This document shows positions 1 to 9,110 of a stretch of DNA of 64,000 nucleotides, one piece after another. Each line of letters begins with the position of its first letter. The stretch's first letter is position 1. Both the position numbers and the translations under genes were made by a program. The notes beneath the pieces were generated by a model. It was not told the origin of the DNA, ran no database searches, and saw only the letters and a list, made by a program, of their open reading frames with translations. This DNA is from Isoalcanivorax pacificus W11-5. Its GTDB lineage: Bacteria; Pseudomonadota; Gammaproteobacteria; Pseudomonadales; Alcanivoracaceae. The stretch covers positions 3,240,994 through 3,304,993 of the forward strand of contig NZ_CP004387.1 of assembly GCF_000299335.2 (NCBI RefSeq). Direction: 5' to 3'.

Positions 1-1
1 C

Positions 2-337
2 GACATCGCACACCTGGAAAGCCGCCTCGATCAGCTCGAAGCGCGCTTGAAGGAAGTCCGCCAGCCACCGCCACCCGCTGCCGCGCCGGCACGTCGCCCG
101 CCTCCGGCCGAGGCCGCACGGCCCGCGACCGTCGAACCGCCATTCCGGCTGCTGGACATCGAACTGCGTGCGGGCGAGCGCTTCCTGTCCATCGCACCCA
201 CCGATTCCCGCTCGCTCGCGGCGGTCCGCGTGCTGCGTCTCGGCGAGACCGAGAGCGGTTGGCGGCTCGAATCCCTCGAAGGGCGGACCGCGACCTTTCT
301 GTTCAACGGGCAGGCGCGGCGTTTGAGCGTGCCGTAG
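2..337 (+). CDS. C-terminal part of an ICE conjugation-region protein (5' truncated by window)
   Basis: An open frame enters at base 2 (reading Asp-Ile-Ala-His-Leu-Glu-Ser-Arg-Leu) and ends at the stop 335-337. The first part looks like a charged coiled-coil helix, then comes a Pro/Ala-rich linker, then a compact domain of about 60 residues ending in Leu-Ser-Val-Pro. I do not recognise the family. It ends 9 bases before the PFL_4693-type gene and is presumably the preceding gene of the same transfer operon. The in-frame ATG at 47 is internal, not a start, because the frame is open and coding-like right up to the window edge. Confidence 0.6.
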   Translation, partial: DIAHLESRLDQLEARLKEVRQPPPPAAAPARRPPPAEAARPATVEPPFRLLDIELRAGERFLSIAPTDSRSLAAVRVLRLGETESGWRLESLEGRTATFLFNGQARRLSVP

Positions 338-346
338 GAGGTCTTC

Positions 347-1078
347 GTGAAGCCGTGGTTCGTTCGTTTCGTTCTCGCCTTCGCCGTGGCGTCGATGGCT
401 TCGGCGATCGCCGTCGCGCAGAACGCGCCCGCCGCCGACTCTCGCATCGTCCAGAGCCGCGACCGGACCGCCATCGACGCCGATCTCGACGAACGCCTGG
501 CACGGGATTGGGGGCTGCAAAACGAGGAGTGGGCACGCTACCGCCAGTTGATGCAGGGGCCGCTGGGCGTGTACTCGCCCGGCCTCGACCCCTTCACGGC
601 CCTGGGCATCGAAGCGCGCACGGACGAGGAACGCCGCCGCTACGCAGAGCTTCAGGTGCAGGCCGAGGCCCGCCGCGTCGAGAAGCTGCTGGCGTACCAG
701 CACGCCTATGACGATGCCTGGAAGCGGCTCCATCCCACGCTTCAGCCCGTCGTCCTGACCGATGCCGGTGCCACTCCCGCCACGTCCGGCGCCCTGGGCC
801 GGCTGGCGGTCTTCGTCAAGGACGACTGCCCGCCCTGCGAACAGCGCGTGCGGCAATTGCAGACAGCAGGCACGGCCTTTGATCTCTACATGGTCGGCAG
901 CCGCCAGGACGATGCGCGCATCCGGCAATGGGCGGCCAAGGCGGGCATCGAGCCGGCCAAGGTGCGCGCACGGACCATCACCCTGAATCACGACGCCGGC
1001 CGGTGGCTATCGATCGGTGTGCCGGGCGAGCTGCCGGCCGTCGTGCGCGAGGTCAACGGGCAATGGCTGCGTCAGTGA
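347..1078 (+). CDS. ICE conjugation protein, TIGR03759 / PFL_4693 family
   Basis: A 243-residue periplasmic protein with an N-terminal signal peptide (hydrophobic residues about 5-24, ending Val-Ala-Gln). The middle is a charged helical segment (Trp-Gly-Leu-Gln...Tyr-Arg-Gln-Leu-Met, then Gly-Pro-Leu-Gly-Val-Tyr-Ser-Pro), a pattern typical of the TIGR03759 family. The C-terminal half has a thioredoxin-like look with a Cys-Pro-Pro-Cys pair at about residues 162-165. The start is GTG at 347, preceded by GGAGG; no better ATG exists. It is the first complete gene of the T4SS block and overlaps the next gene by 16 bases. Its role in mating-pair formation is inferred from conserved synteny. Confidence 0.85.
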   Translation: MKPWFVRFVLAFAVASMASAIAVAQNAPAADSRIVQSRDRTAIDADLDERLARDWGLQNEEWARYRQLMQGPLGVYSPGLDPFTALGIEARTDEERRRYAELQVQAEARRVEKLLAYQHAYDDAWKRLHPTLQPVVLTDAGATPATSGALGRLAVFVKDDCPPCEQRVRQLQTAGTAFDLYMVGSRQDDARIRQWAAKAGIEPAKVRARTITLNHDAGRWLSIGVPGELPAVVREVNGQWLRQ

Positions 1079-1647
1079 GCCTTTGCCGGGCAGGCGTCCT
1101 GTGCCTGCTCTGCCTCGCTGTCTGGACCGCGCCCGTCCTGGCGCGGGAGATTCCGCCGCCGGCCTATCAACTGGCCGCGCACGACGCCGGCATTCCCTCG
1201 GCGGTGTTGTACGCCGTGGCCTTGCAGGAAAGCGGCATCGCGCTGCGCGGGCAGCGAACTCCGTGGCCCTGGACCTTGAATGTCGCCGGCCAGGCACGGC
1301 GGTTCCAGACCCGCGAGGCCGCCTGCGCAAACCTGCGGCGCGCGCTGCGGGAGGTGCCGGCGACGCGCATCGACGTTGGTCTGGGGCAGATCAACCTCGG
1401 CTACCAGGCGCACCGTTTCGATCACCCCTGCGAACTGCTGGACCCGTACCGGAATCTCGCGGTCGCCGCCGCGATCCTGCGCGAACACCACAGGCCCGGC
1501 GATGACTGGCTGCTCGCCATCGGCCGCTATCACCGCCCCGCCGGTGGCGCACCGGCAGCCCGCTACCGCCGCAGCGTTCAAAAACATCTGGCGCGTGTGC
1601 AGGGCAGCCCGGTTCCGTCCATCGCATCGAGGAGTCATCGACCATGA
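1063..1647 (+). CDS. Lytic transglycosylase (SLT domain), conjugation-associated
   Basis: A 194-residue exported muramidase that would open peptidoglycan locally for the conjugation channel. A signal peptide (residues about 1-27, Ala-Arg-Glu-Ile after cleavage) precedes an SLT fold with the catalytic Glu56 in the Ala-Leu-Gln-Glu-Ser motif and the later Gly-Leu-Gly-Gln-Ile-Asn-Leu motif, both diagnostic of goose-type lysozyme-like transglycosylases. The ATG at 1063 lies inside the end of the previous gene, and the stop overlaps the next gene by 4 bases (ATGA), so translation is probably coupled. An upstream extension of the frame is an out-of-frame shadow of the preceding gene. Confidence 0.9.
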   Translation: MAASVSLCRAGVLCLLCLAVWTAPVLAREIPPPAYQLAAHDAGIPSAVLYAVALQESGIALRGQRTPWPWTLNVAGQARRFQTREAACANLRRALREVPATRIDVGLGQINLGYQAHRFDHPCELLDPYRNLAVAAAILREHHRPGDDWLLAIGRYHRPAGGAPAARYRRSVQKHLARVQGSPVPSIASRSHRP

Positions 1648-2180
1648 ACATCCGCCTGTGCGTACTGCCGCTGCTGGGTCTGCTGGCCCTCACCGCCCAT
1701 GCCGCCGACCAGACCCTTGTTGTCGTCGAGGATCGGGGCGGCGCGTCCGCCTTGCCCTACTACCAGGCGCTGAACCTCCAGCCCCGAAACCCTCGCCAGG
1801 CACTACCGCCACCGCATATCGAGGTGCCGCCGCTGCCGGGGGAACGTCACGGCGAGGCCGACATGCTGCCAGTGCGCTCGACGCTGTTGACGCCGGGCAC
1901 GGTGGAGCGTCGGGTGATCGAGGCGCAGGGGTTGCGCCCGCTGTTCCTCGTCGGTGATGACGAACGCTCACGCGCCTGGCTGCGTCAGCGCGTGGAAGTC
2001 TTGCACGAACTCGGCGCGGTCGGCCTCGTGGTCAACGTCGAGTCCCAGGTCGCGCTGGATGCCCTGCGACGCCTGACGCCGGAACTGATCCTGTCCCCGA
2101 TCTCCGCCGACGACCTGGCCCGACGGCTTGGCATCCGCCACTACCCCGTGCTCATCACCGCCACGGGGATCGAGCAGTGA
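1644..2180 (+). CDS. ICE conjugation protein, TIGR03765 / PFL_4695 family
   Basis: A 178-residue exported protein with a signal peptide (cleavage near Ala-His-Ala-Ala-Asp, residues 18-22). The mature part contains a Pro-rich stretch with the motif Leu-Pro-Val-Arg-Ser-Thr-Leu-Leu-Thr-Pro-Gly, then a Rossmann-like C-terminal domain (Pro-Leu-Phe-Leu-Val-Gly-Asp-Asp...Ala-Val-Gly-Leu-Val-Val-Asn-Val) ending with a Tyr-Pro-Val-Leu-Ile strand. This arrangement matches the PFL_4695 family, always found just upstream of traD in this ICE class. The biochemical role is unknown. The start overlaps the transglycosylase stop, and traD begins 2 bases after its stop. Confidence 0.85.
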   Translation: MNIRLCVLPLLGLLALTAHAADQTLVVVEDRGGASALPYYQALNLQPRNPRQALPPPHIEVPPLPGERHGEADMLPVRSTLLTPGTVERRVIEAQGLRPLFLVGDDERSRAWLRQRVEVLHELGAVGLVVNVESQVALDALRRLTPELILSPISADDLARRLGIRHYPVLITATGIEQ

Positions 2181-2181
2181 C

Positions 2182-4347
2182 ATGGCCCAGCCGCATTCGG
2201 TGGAAGTCCTGCTGCGTCCGGCGGTCGAGCTTTACACCGTCGCGGTCTGCCTCGGCGCCGCCGTTCTCTGCCTCGCCGCGCCCTGGTCGCTGGCACTGAG
2301 CCCGCTGGTGGGCCTGGCCGGTGCGCTGGCCTTTCTGACCTTCGGCACCATCCGCTTCTACGAAGCCTGGGCGATCCTGCGCTATCGCCGCAACATCCGC
2401 CGCATGCCGCGCTACGTGATGGCCAGTCGCGACGTGCCGGTGAGCCAGCATCGCCTGTTCGTGGGCCGGGGTTTTCGCTGGGATCAGCGCCACACCCACA
2501 GGCTGATGCAGACATACCGGCCGGAGTTTCGCCGCTACGTCGAGCTGACACCGCTCTACCGATCCGTGCGCCGGCTGGAGGAGCGTTTGGAGTTCGCGCC
2601 TCGCCCGCTGCCTCTGCTGGCCCGCGTGACTGCGTGGGACAACCCGTTGAACCCGGCGCGGCCGCTGCCGCCGGTCGGCGGCCTGCCACGGTTACACGGC
2701 ATTGAACCGCACGAGGTCGATGTGTCGCTGCCGCTGGGCGAGCGTGTCGGCCACACGCTGGTGCTCGGCACCACCCGTGTCGGCAAGACGAGACTCGCGG
2801 AGTTGTTCATCACCCAGGACATCCGCCGCAGGGTCAATGGCGAACACGAGGTCGTGATCGTCTTTGACCCCAAGGGCGACGCGGACCTGTTGAAAAGAAT
2901 GTACGTGGAGGCCCAGCGCGCAGGACGCGCAGGGGAGTTCTATTGCTTTCATCTCGGCTGGCCGGACATCTCCGCGCGCTACAACGCGGTGGGCCGCTTC
3001 GGACGAATTTCGGAGGTCGCCACGCGCATCGCCGGCCAGCTCTCCGGCGAAGGCAACAGCGCAGCGTTTCGCGAGTTCGCCTGGCGTTTCGTGAACATCA
3101 TCGCGCGTGCCCTGGTGGAATTGGGACGACGCCCGGACTACCTGCTGATCCAGCGCCACGTCGTCAACATCGATGCGTTGTTCATCGAATACGCGCAGCA
3201 CTTTTTCGCCAAGGCCGAACCGAAGGCCTGGGAGGTCATCGTCCAGCTCGAAGGCAGGCTGAACGACAAGAACATTCCCCGTCACATGATCGGGCGGGAA
3301 AAGCGCGTGGTGGCGATCGAGCAGTATCTGTCGCAGGTGCGCATCTACGACCCGGTGCTCGACGGCCTGCGTTCGGCGGTGCGCTACGACCGCACCTACT
3401 TCGACAAGATCGTCGCCTCGCTGCTGCCGCTGCTGGAAAAGCTCACCACGGGCAAGATCGCGCAACTCCTGGCGCCGAACTATGCCGATCTCGATGATCC
3501 GCGACCGATCTTCGATTGGTTGCAGATCATCCGCAAACGCGCGGTGGTGTACGTGGGCCTGGATGCACTCTCGGACGCTGAGGTCGCGGCGGCCGTGGGC
3601 AACTCGATGTTCTCCGACCTGGTATCGGTCGCCGGGCACATCTACAAGTTCGGCATCGACGACGGCCTGCCCGGCGCCTCGACCGGCGCCAAGGTGCCGA
3701 TCAATGTGCATGCCGACGAGTTCAACGAATTGATGGGCGATGAATTCATCCCCATGGTGAACAAGGGCGGCGGCGCCGGTATGCAGGTCACGGCGTACAC
3801 GCAAACACTCAGCGACATCGAGGCGCGCATCGGCAACCGCGCCAAGGCCGGTCAGGTCATCGGCAACTTCAACAACCTGTTCATGTTGCGCGTGCGGGAG
3901 ACGATCACCGCCGAGTTGCTGACCCAGCAGTTGCCCAAGGTCGAGGTGTACACCACCTCAATCGTCAGCGGCGCCACGGATACCTCCGATCCCCAGGGGC
4001 ACACCGCGTTCACGTCCAACACGCAGGATCGCATCACCACCACCAGCGTCCCACTGATCGAACCGGCGCACGTGGTCAATCTGCCGAAGGGGCAGGCCTT
4101 CGCGCTGCTCGAAGGCGGCAACCTGTGGAAGATCCGCATGCCGCTGCCCGCGCCCGACGCCGACGAGGCCATGCCCAAGGACTTGCAGGAGCTGGCCGAC
4201 TACATGCGCCAGCACTACGTCGATGCCGGCGACTGGTGGGAAAGCCAGGGCCTGCCGGCGTTGCAGCACGAGGCGCTGCCGGCAGACCTGCTCGACGACT
4301 TCAAGCAAATGGCCTTCGCCGATACTGCCGAGGATGGAAGGGCATGA
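2182..4347 (+). CDS. traD: TraD, type IV coupling ATPase (SXT/TOL subfamily, TIGR03743)
   Basis: A 721-residue inner-membrane coupling protein that links the relaxase-DNA complex to the secretion channel and pumps DNA using ATP. Two membrane helices lie near the N-terminus (about residues 14-60). Walker A (Gly-Thr-Thr-Arg-Val-Gly-Lys-Thr) is at about residues 195-203 and Walker B (Val-Ile-Val-Phe-Asp-Pro-Lys-Gly-Asp) at about 228-237. A C-terminal AAA segment follows, with an Asp-Glu-Phe-Asn-Glu motif near residue 515. Start chosen at ATG 2182, two bases after the previous stop; upstream in-frame codons lie within the previous gene. The stop overlaps the next start as ATGA. Confidence 0.95.
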   Translation: MAQPHSVEVLLRPAVELYTVAVCLGAAVLCLAAPWSLALSPLVGLAGALAFLTFGTIRFYEAWAILRYRRNIRRMPRYVMASRDVPVSQHRLFVGRGFRWDQRHTHRLMQTYRPEFRRYVELTPLYRSVRRLEERLEFAPRPLPLLARVTAWDNPLNPARPLPPVGGLPRLHGIEPHEVDVSLPLGERVGHTLVLGTTRVGKTRLAELFITQDIRRRVNGEHEVVIVFDPKGDADLLKRMYVEAQRAGRAGEFYCFHLGWPDISARYNAVGRFGRISEVATRIAGQLSGEGNSAAFREFAWRFVNIIARALVELGRRPDYLLIQRHVVNIDALFIEYAQHFFAKAEPKAWEVIVQLEGRLNDKNIPRHMIGREKRVVAIEQYLSQVRIYDPVLDGLRSAVRYDRTYFDKIVASLLPLLEKLTTGKIAQLLAPNYADLDDPRPIFDWLQIIRKRAVVYVGLDALSDAEVAAAVGNSMFSDLVSVAGHIYKFGIDDGLPGASTGAKVPINVHADEFNELMGDEFIPMVNKGGGAGMQVTAYTQTLSDIEARIGNRAKAGQVIGNFNNLFMLRVRETITAELLTQQLPKVEVYTTSIVSGATDTSDPQGHTAFTSNTQDRITTTSVPLIEPAHVVNLPKGQAFALLEGGNLWKIRMPLPAPDADEAMPKDLQELADYMRQHYVDAGDWWESQGLPALQHEALPADLLDDFKQMAFADTAEDGRA

Positions 4348-5093
4348 GCGATCCGGCCGTCGCGGCGCAACGCCAACAGGTACGCCAGAGAGGTTTTCTC
4401 GCCAGCCTTGTCACCTTGCCGTTTCGCTTCTTCGGCGTGCTGTGCGGGTCGCTGTTGCTGTGCATCCTGATCGAATGGATCGGCATGCACCTGTTCTGGC
4501 CGGAACAGGGATGGCGCCACGCGCAGGACATGGTGGCCTACGAGCTGGACCAGCTATCGACCTACTTCACGCGCAGCGTGGTGGTGCAGGAACCGGGGCG
4601 CACCGCCCATCGGGTTGTCGAGTGGGCGTATGAATGGGTCTTCCTCAAGACCGGGCTGCTGGAGTGGGTGCAGAACGCCTCCGCGCAGGCCAGCGCCGGC
4701 AGCCACGGTCAGACCAGGGATTTCCGGTACTACCTGAGCCAGGTCTATGTCCACCTGGAAAGCTATCTGATCGCGGCGGCGTACACGGTGCTGGTGTTCC
4801 TCGTGCGCCTGCTGGTGCTGTGCCTGATGCTGCCGCTGTTCCTCATGGCGGCTTTCACGGGCCTCGTGGACGGCCTGGTGCGCCGTGACATCCGCCGCTT
4901 CGGCGCGGGGCGCGAATCCGGCTTCGTCTATCACCGCGCCAAGGCGGCCTTGATGCCCCTGGTGGTACTGCCGTGGGCGGTCTACCTCGCGTTGCCGATC
5001 AGCGTGAGCCCGATCCTGATTCTCTTGCCGAGTGCCGTGCTGCTGGGCGTGGTCGTGGACATCGCGGCCGGAAGCTTCAAGAAATACCTGTAG
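4344..5093 (+). CDS. ICE membrane protein, TIGR03747 / PFL_4697 family
   Basis: A 249-residue polytopic inner-membrane protein with one helix near residues 20-45, a soluble loop with Arg/Trp-rich segments, and a cluster of hydrophobic helices in the C-terminal half (about residues 145-185 and 210-240). The Arg-Arg-Asp-Ile-Arg-Arg-Phe-Gly-Ala-Gly-Arg-Glu-Ser motif and the ending Phe-Lys-Lys-Tyr-Leu fit the PFL_4697 family, which always follows traD. The ATG at 4344 overlaps the traD stop. In other elements the RAQPRD gene follows almost at once; here a foreign two-gene cassette is inserted directly behind this gene. Confidence 0.87.
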   Translation: MSDPAVAAQRQQVRQRGFLASLVTLPFRFFGVLCGSLLLCILIEWIGMHLFWPEQGWRHAQDMVAYELDQLSTYFTRSVVVQEPGRTAHRVVEWAYEWVFLKTGLLEWVQNASAQASAGSHGQTRDFRYYLSQVYVHLESYLIAAAYTVLVFLVRLLVLCLMLPLFLMAAFTGLVDGLVRRDIRRFGAGRESGFVYHRAKAALMPLVVLPWAVYLALPISVSPILILLPSAVLLGVVVDIAAGSFKKYL

Positions 5094-5198
5094 TTACGTA
5101 CACTAGCTACTAAACTTGGGGGTTAAAACAAAGGGTTGCCAGCTAGAGCCAGAGAAGCCTGACGTAACCCGACACGCCAATAGCCTAGGGGAATACAG

Positions 5199-7268
5199 AT
5201 GAAGCTGCGTCATGCAAAGATCAAGAACTTCCGGTTACTCGCAGACGTGCAGCTTGCTCTGGAGGATTTGACTACTGTTGTCGTGGGGCGAAACAACAGT
5301 GGCAAAACTTCACTGTCCGAGATCATACGGCGACTACTAGCCGAAGGCAGCGCAGCATTTCAACTCGAAGATTTCTCCAGTGCCTGCTACGACAGGTTCT
5401 GCACGGCACTGGAAGCTCATAATAATGGCCAAGATGACGATGTAGTCAGGGCTCTGATTCCGTTCATCGAGTTGCGTTTGACGTTTGAATATGACCCTGC
5501 TCAGCCACAGTTGGGGCCTCTCAGTCCATTCGTTATCGACCTCGACCCCGACTGTAATGAGGTACTCGCTGTAGTCCGCTACGAGTTGAAGGATGGACAG
5601 CTCGCCCAATTTTTCTCGGGTCAGCCGGATACCCCCCTGACCGATGAAACGAGGATAGCTTTCTTTCGCTCGCTTCGAGAACGTATTCCAACCAGCTTTG
5701 CCGTCAGGGTATGGGCGGAAGATCCGAATGATGCGGAGAACAATCGTCAGTTGCAGCCGAGTGCACTGAAGGCTCTGATCAAAACCGGCTTCATCAACGC
5801 TCAAAGAGGCCTGGACGACATAACATCCCGCGAGTCCGATGTACTCGCCAAGACTGTTGAACTCCTCTTTGCCACAGCTTCTTCATCTTCGGCAGATGAG
5901 GCTGACAAACAGATTGCCCAAGCGCTGAAAGAGGCCGTTCAGGACATTCAATCTCAGATAGACAGCAGCTTCGGCGGCCAACTGAACAATCTGATACCGG
6001 CATTGAAGAACTTTGGATACCCAGGATTGGGAAATCAGGAACTGCATACCGAGACATTGCTTGATGTTCGCAAGCTGCTCTCCAATTTCACCAAGGTGCG
6101 CTATGCCGGCTACAGCGGTGTGACTCTGCCGGAGTCCTACAACGGGCTTGGAGCCAGAAACCTCATTTTCATCCTTTTGCAGCTTGCGGGATTCTATAAA
6201 TCGTTTCTGGCCGAACCAAATTCTCCAGGGGTGCACCTGGTCTTCATTGAGGAACCCGAGGCTCATTTGCACCCTCAGATGCAGGAGGTTTTCATACGTC
6301 AGCTCGCGAAGACTGCTCAACTGCTGGTTGAAGGCACGGAAAGTAAGACGGCTTGGCCGGTCCAGTTCGTCGTTTCCACGCACTCATCGCATATAGCCAA
6401 CGAGGCCGGATTTGAAAGTATCCGCTATTTCCTCAGTGGCGAAGTACAAGGCGCAGCCGCTGGCGTTCGGCAAACGAGGGTCAAGGATCTACGCGAGGGG
6501 CTGGACGGCGTTTCCGAACCGGACAAGAAGTTTCTGCATCAGTATATGACGTTGACCCGCTGCGACCTGTTTTTTTCCGACAAAGCGATCCTAGTAGAAG
6601 GTTTGAGCGAGCGGCTCTTGCTCCCCGCGATCATCGAAAAACTGGAAACCGCAGAGCCAGATCGGCCAAAGCTATCAAGCCAGTACGTAACCACTATGGA
6701 AGTCGGCGGAGCATATGCTCATCTTTTCTTCGGGCTCCTGCGCTTTCTTGAATTGCCAACCCTAATCCTTACCGATCTAGATTCGGTAGAAAAACCGGGC
6801 GGAAGCGCGTGCGAGGTCCACAAGGGAACCTACTCCAGCAACGCCTGCCTGAAAGCCTGGTTCTCCGATGATAATCCATTCACCCTCAATGGCCTCTTGA
6901 CCAAGGATGAATCCGAAAAGGCAAAGCATGGCAACTGCATCGCCTATCAGTGCGCGGAGGAAGAGAACGGGCCATGCGGTCGCACCTTTGAAGATGCTTT
7001 CATTCTCGCGAACCGAGCATTATTCGGCTTGAATGGAGCCACACGGGAAGAGCTTGAAGCGGGAGCCAGAAGCCAAGCCAGTAAGATCAAGAAGTCCGAG
7101 TTTGCGCTGAAGTACGCAATAGAAGAAAAAGCCTGGACGACCCCCAAGTACATTCTCGATGGAATACGCTGGCTAGCGGCTGGCATCGAGCCAGCCATCC
7201 CTGACCCGGCGCTTGCCCTGGCGGCCGAGGCGATGATCGCCAACGAGGAGGATGCCGCTGATGCCTGA
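5199..7268 (+). CDS. gajA: OLD-family ATP-dependent nuclease, Gabija GajA-like
   Basis: A 689-residue class 2 OLD protein: ABC-type ATPase fused to a TOPRIM nuclease. Walker A is at residues 30-37 (Gly-Arg-Asn-Asn-Ser-Gly-Lys-Thr). The Walker B / D-loop region, Phe-Ile-Glu-Glu-Pro-Glu-Ala-His-Leu-His-Pro, is near residues 347-358. The TOPRIM signature has Leu-Val-Glu-Gly at about 464-467 and Asp-Leu-Asp-Ser near 526. It is longer than the founding GajA (about 580 aa, from memory), with extra sequence after the TOPRIM acidic pair that carries several Cys residues. The ATG at 5199 has an AGGGG ribosome site. Codon use is visibly less GC-rich than the T4SS genes on either side. It overlaps the helicase gene by 8 bases. 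Pairing with a UvrD-like helicase is the hallmark of Gabija anti-phage systems; activity is inferred. Confidence 0.85.
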   Translation: MKLRHAKIKNFRLLADVQLALEDLTTVVVGRNNSGKTSLSEIIRRLLAEGSAAFQLEDFSSACYDRFCTALEAHNNGQDDDVVRALIPFIELRLTFEYDPAQPQLGPLSPFVIDLDPDCNEVLAVVRYELKDGQLAQFFSGQPDTPLTDETRIAFFRSLRERIPTSFAVRVWAEDPNDAENNRQLQPSALKALIKTGFINAQRGLDDITSRESDVLAKTVELLFATASSSSADEADKQIAQALKEAVQDIQSQIDSSFGGQLNNLIPALKNFGYPGLGNQELHTETLLDVRKLLSNFTKVRYAGYSGVTLPESYNGLGARNLIFILLQLAGFYKSFLAEPNSPGVHLVFIEEPEAHLHPQMQEVFIRQLAKTAQLLVEGTESKTAWPVQFVVSTHSSHIANEAGFESIRYFLSGEVQGAAAGVRQTRVKDLREGLDGVSEPDKKFLHQYMTLTRCDLFFSDKAILVEGLSERLLLPAIIEKLETAEPDRPKLSSQYVTTMEVGGAYAHLFFGLLRFLELPTLILTDLDSVEKPGGSACEVHKGTYSSNACLKAWFSDDNPFTLNGLLTKDESEKAKHGNCIAYQCAEEENGPCGRTFEDAFILANRALFGLNGATREELEAGARSQASKIKKSEFALKYAIEEKAWTTPKYILDGIRWLAAGIEPAIPDPALALAAEAMIANEEDAADA

Positions 7269-9000
7269 TCCGCAGTCACCGGCCGAGGTTGCCAGCCAGC
7301 GCGCTCTTGATGCCATGTTTCGCAGCCTGGATGCCGGAGAGCACTTCCGGCTAGAAGCTGGAGCAGGCGCTGGGAAGACCTACTCCCTCATCAAAGCGCT
7401 CCACTATTTGATCGAGCGCCACAAAAGCACATTTCCAAGGAAAAACAAGCAGATTGCGTGCATTACATTTACCAATGTGGCCCGCGATGAAATTGCCGCC
7501 CGTACTGACAGAAGCCCAATGGTGTACTGCGACACCAATCATGCCTTCTGTTGGTCATTGATCAGTGGCTTCCAGAAACAACTCCGTGGTTTGGTTGAGG
7601 CGATGCCGGCATGGCAAGAGAGAATTGCGGAAGCTGGAGGCGGCCTGGGTAACCGTGTAATCGAGTACAACTTTGGGCACCGCTCCATTCGTGAAGATCG
7701 CGTGTCTCTCCATCACGATGATGTGTTGCCCCTCACTGTTTCATTGATGGAGCATGCCAAATTTAGGCATATAGTGACAGATCGGTTTCCAATCATTCTT
7801 GTGGATGAATATCAAGATACCGATAAGGATTGGGTCGAGGCGATTCAGCGGCTGTTTTTGGGGAATCCGCCTTCACCCCTATTCGGCTTCTTCGGCGACC
7901 ATTGGCAGAAGATATATGGCAATGGATGCGGAAGACTTGAGCATCCGCAAGTCAAAGAGATTGGCAAGGAAGCCAACTTCCGATCAGTCAAAGCCATTGT
8001 TGACTGCCTCAACCGGATGCGCCCGGAGCTACAACAATTTGTCGAAGACCCTGACGCTATTGGACAGGTCAGCGTATTTCATACAAATGCCTGGACTGGA
8101 GGACGACAAACCGGTGCCCATTGGGGAGGAGATTTACCTTCGGAAGTCGGCCACGACACACTTGAGGGAGTGAAGGCCTCGTTGACACAAGAGGGATGGG
8201 ATTTTTCCCCGGAAAGTACAAAGGTACTCATGCTGACGCATAGGCTTCTTGCCAGTGAGCAGGGCTATGCCAGCTTGCCATCAGTCTTTCGTTACAACGA
8301 TTCCTTTGCCAAGAAGGAACATCCGTATATTGCCTTCTTCGTAGACCAGTTGGAGCCTGCGTGCGATGCCTTCTCCGCGAATAGGTTCGGCGCCATGTTC
8401 GATGCGCTGGGCGGTAACACGCCGCTATTGCGGAGTCAGGCCGATAAGGCAGCCTGGCACGATGCGATGAGCCAGCTACTGGCGATTCGCGAAAATGGCA
8501 CGGTCGGAGAAGTCATCGACCACCTGCTCAACCGGCGGAAGCCAAGACTCCCGGAAGCCATCGAGAAGCGTGAGCGGGAACTACGCGAGTTCGATCGAGC
8601 AAGCGGCGAAGAGATGCCGGCCGCACTGGCGGAGATAGAGAAGCTACGCGCGGTCAGATACGCAGAAATCAAAACGCTACGGAGCTATCTGGATGGTCAC
8701 TCTCCCTTTGAAACCAAACACGGAGTAAAGGGCGCGGAGTTCGAGAATGTTCTTGTTGTCATCGGTCGCGGGTGGAACCAGTACAACTTTGGAGAGATGC
8801 TCGAACTGGCAGGAAGCGCAGCCATCCCACCCGGGAAGCAGGCGGCCTTCGAGCGAAATCGAAACTTGTTCTATGTTGCCTGCTCAAGACCGAAACGCCG
8901 CCTTGCCCTGCTGTTCACACAGCAGCTTTCGCCAGATGCCATCGCAACACTTGAAAGGTGGTTCTTGCCAGAGAGCATCCGTGCTGTCGCTTTTTCGTAG
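7261..9000 (+). CDS. gajB: UvrD/Rep-like superfamily 1 helicase, Gabija GajB-like
   Basis: A 579-residue SF1A helicase. Motif I (Ala-Gly-Ala-Gly-Ala-Gly-Lys-Thr) is at about residues 33-40, motif Ia (Thr-Phe-Thr-Asn) near 72, motif II (Val-Asp-Glu-Tyr-Gln-Asp) at about 180-185, and a C-terminal UvrD-type motif VI (Tyr-Val-Ala-Cys-Ser-Arg-Pro-Lys) near 540-547. In Gabija the helicase partner joins GajA in a complex that senses nucleotide or DNA changes during phage infection. The start ATG at 7261 is preferred because AGGAGG (7246-7251) lies 9 bases upstream; the in-frame ATG at 7252 directly abuts that site. It overlaps the gajA stop, so the pair is translationally coupled. No recognisable terminator follows within the 110 bases before the next gene. 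Confidence 0.85.
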   Translation: MPDPQSPAEVASQRALDAMFRSLDAGEHFRLEAGAGAGKTYSLIKALHYLIERHKSTFPRKNKQIACITFTNVARDEIAARTDRSPMVYCDTNHAFCWSLISGFQKQLRGLVEAMPAWQERIAEAGGGLGNRVIEYNFGHRSIREDRVSLHHDDVLPLTVSLMEHAKFRHIVTDRFPIILVDEYQDTDKDWVEAIQRLFLGNPPSPLFGFFGDHWQKIYGNGCGRLEHPQVKEIGKEANFRSVKAIVDCLNRMRPELQQFVEDPDAIGQVSVFHTNAWTGGRQTGAHWGGDLPSEVGHDTLEGVKASLTQEGWDFSPESTKVLMLTHRLLASEQGYASLPSVFRYNDSFAKKEHPYIAFFVDQLEPACDAFSANRFGAMFDALGGNTPLLRSQADKAAWHDAMSQLLAIRENGTVGEVIDHLLNRRKPRLPEAIEKRERELREFDRASGEEMPAALAEIEKLRAVRYAEIKTLRSYLDGHSPFETKHGVKGAEFENVLVVIGRGWNQYNFGEMLELAGSAAIPPGKQAAFERNRNLFYVACSRPKRRLALLFTQQLSPDAIATLERWFLPESIRAVAFS

Positions 9001-9110
9001 ACTCAGCTCGGGCTAGATCAATCCGGTAGCAGCGTTGTTCCTATTTACTGCGGCGCGGCTAGTCCGTGTGCCGCAGCATCGTGCCATCCGCGTCCATGGG
9101 GAAAGGCACG

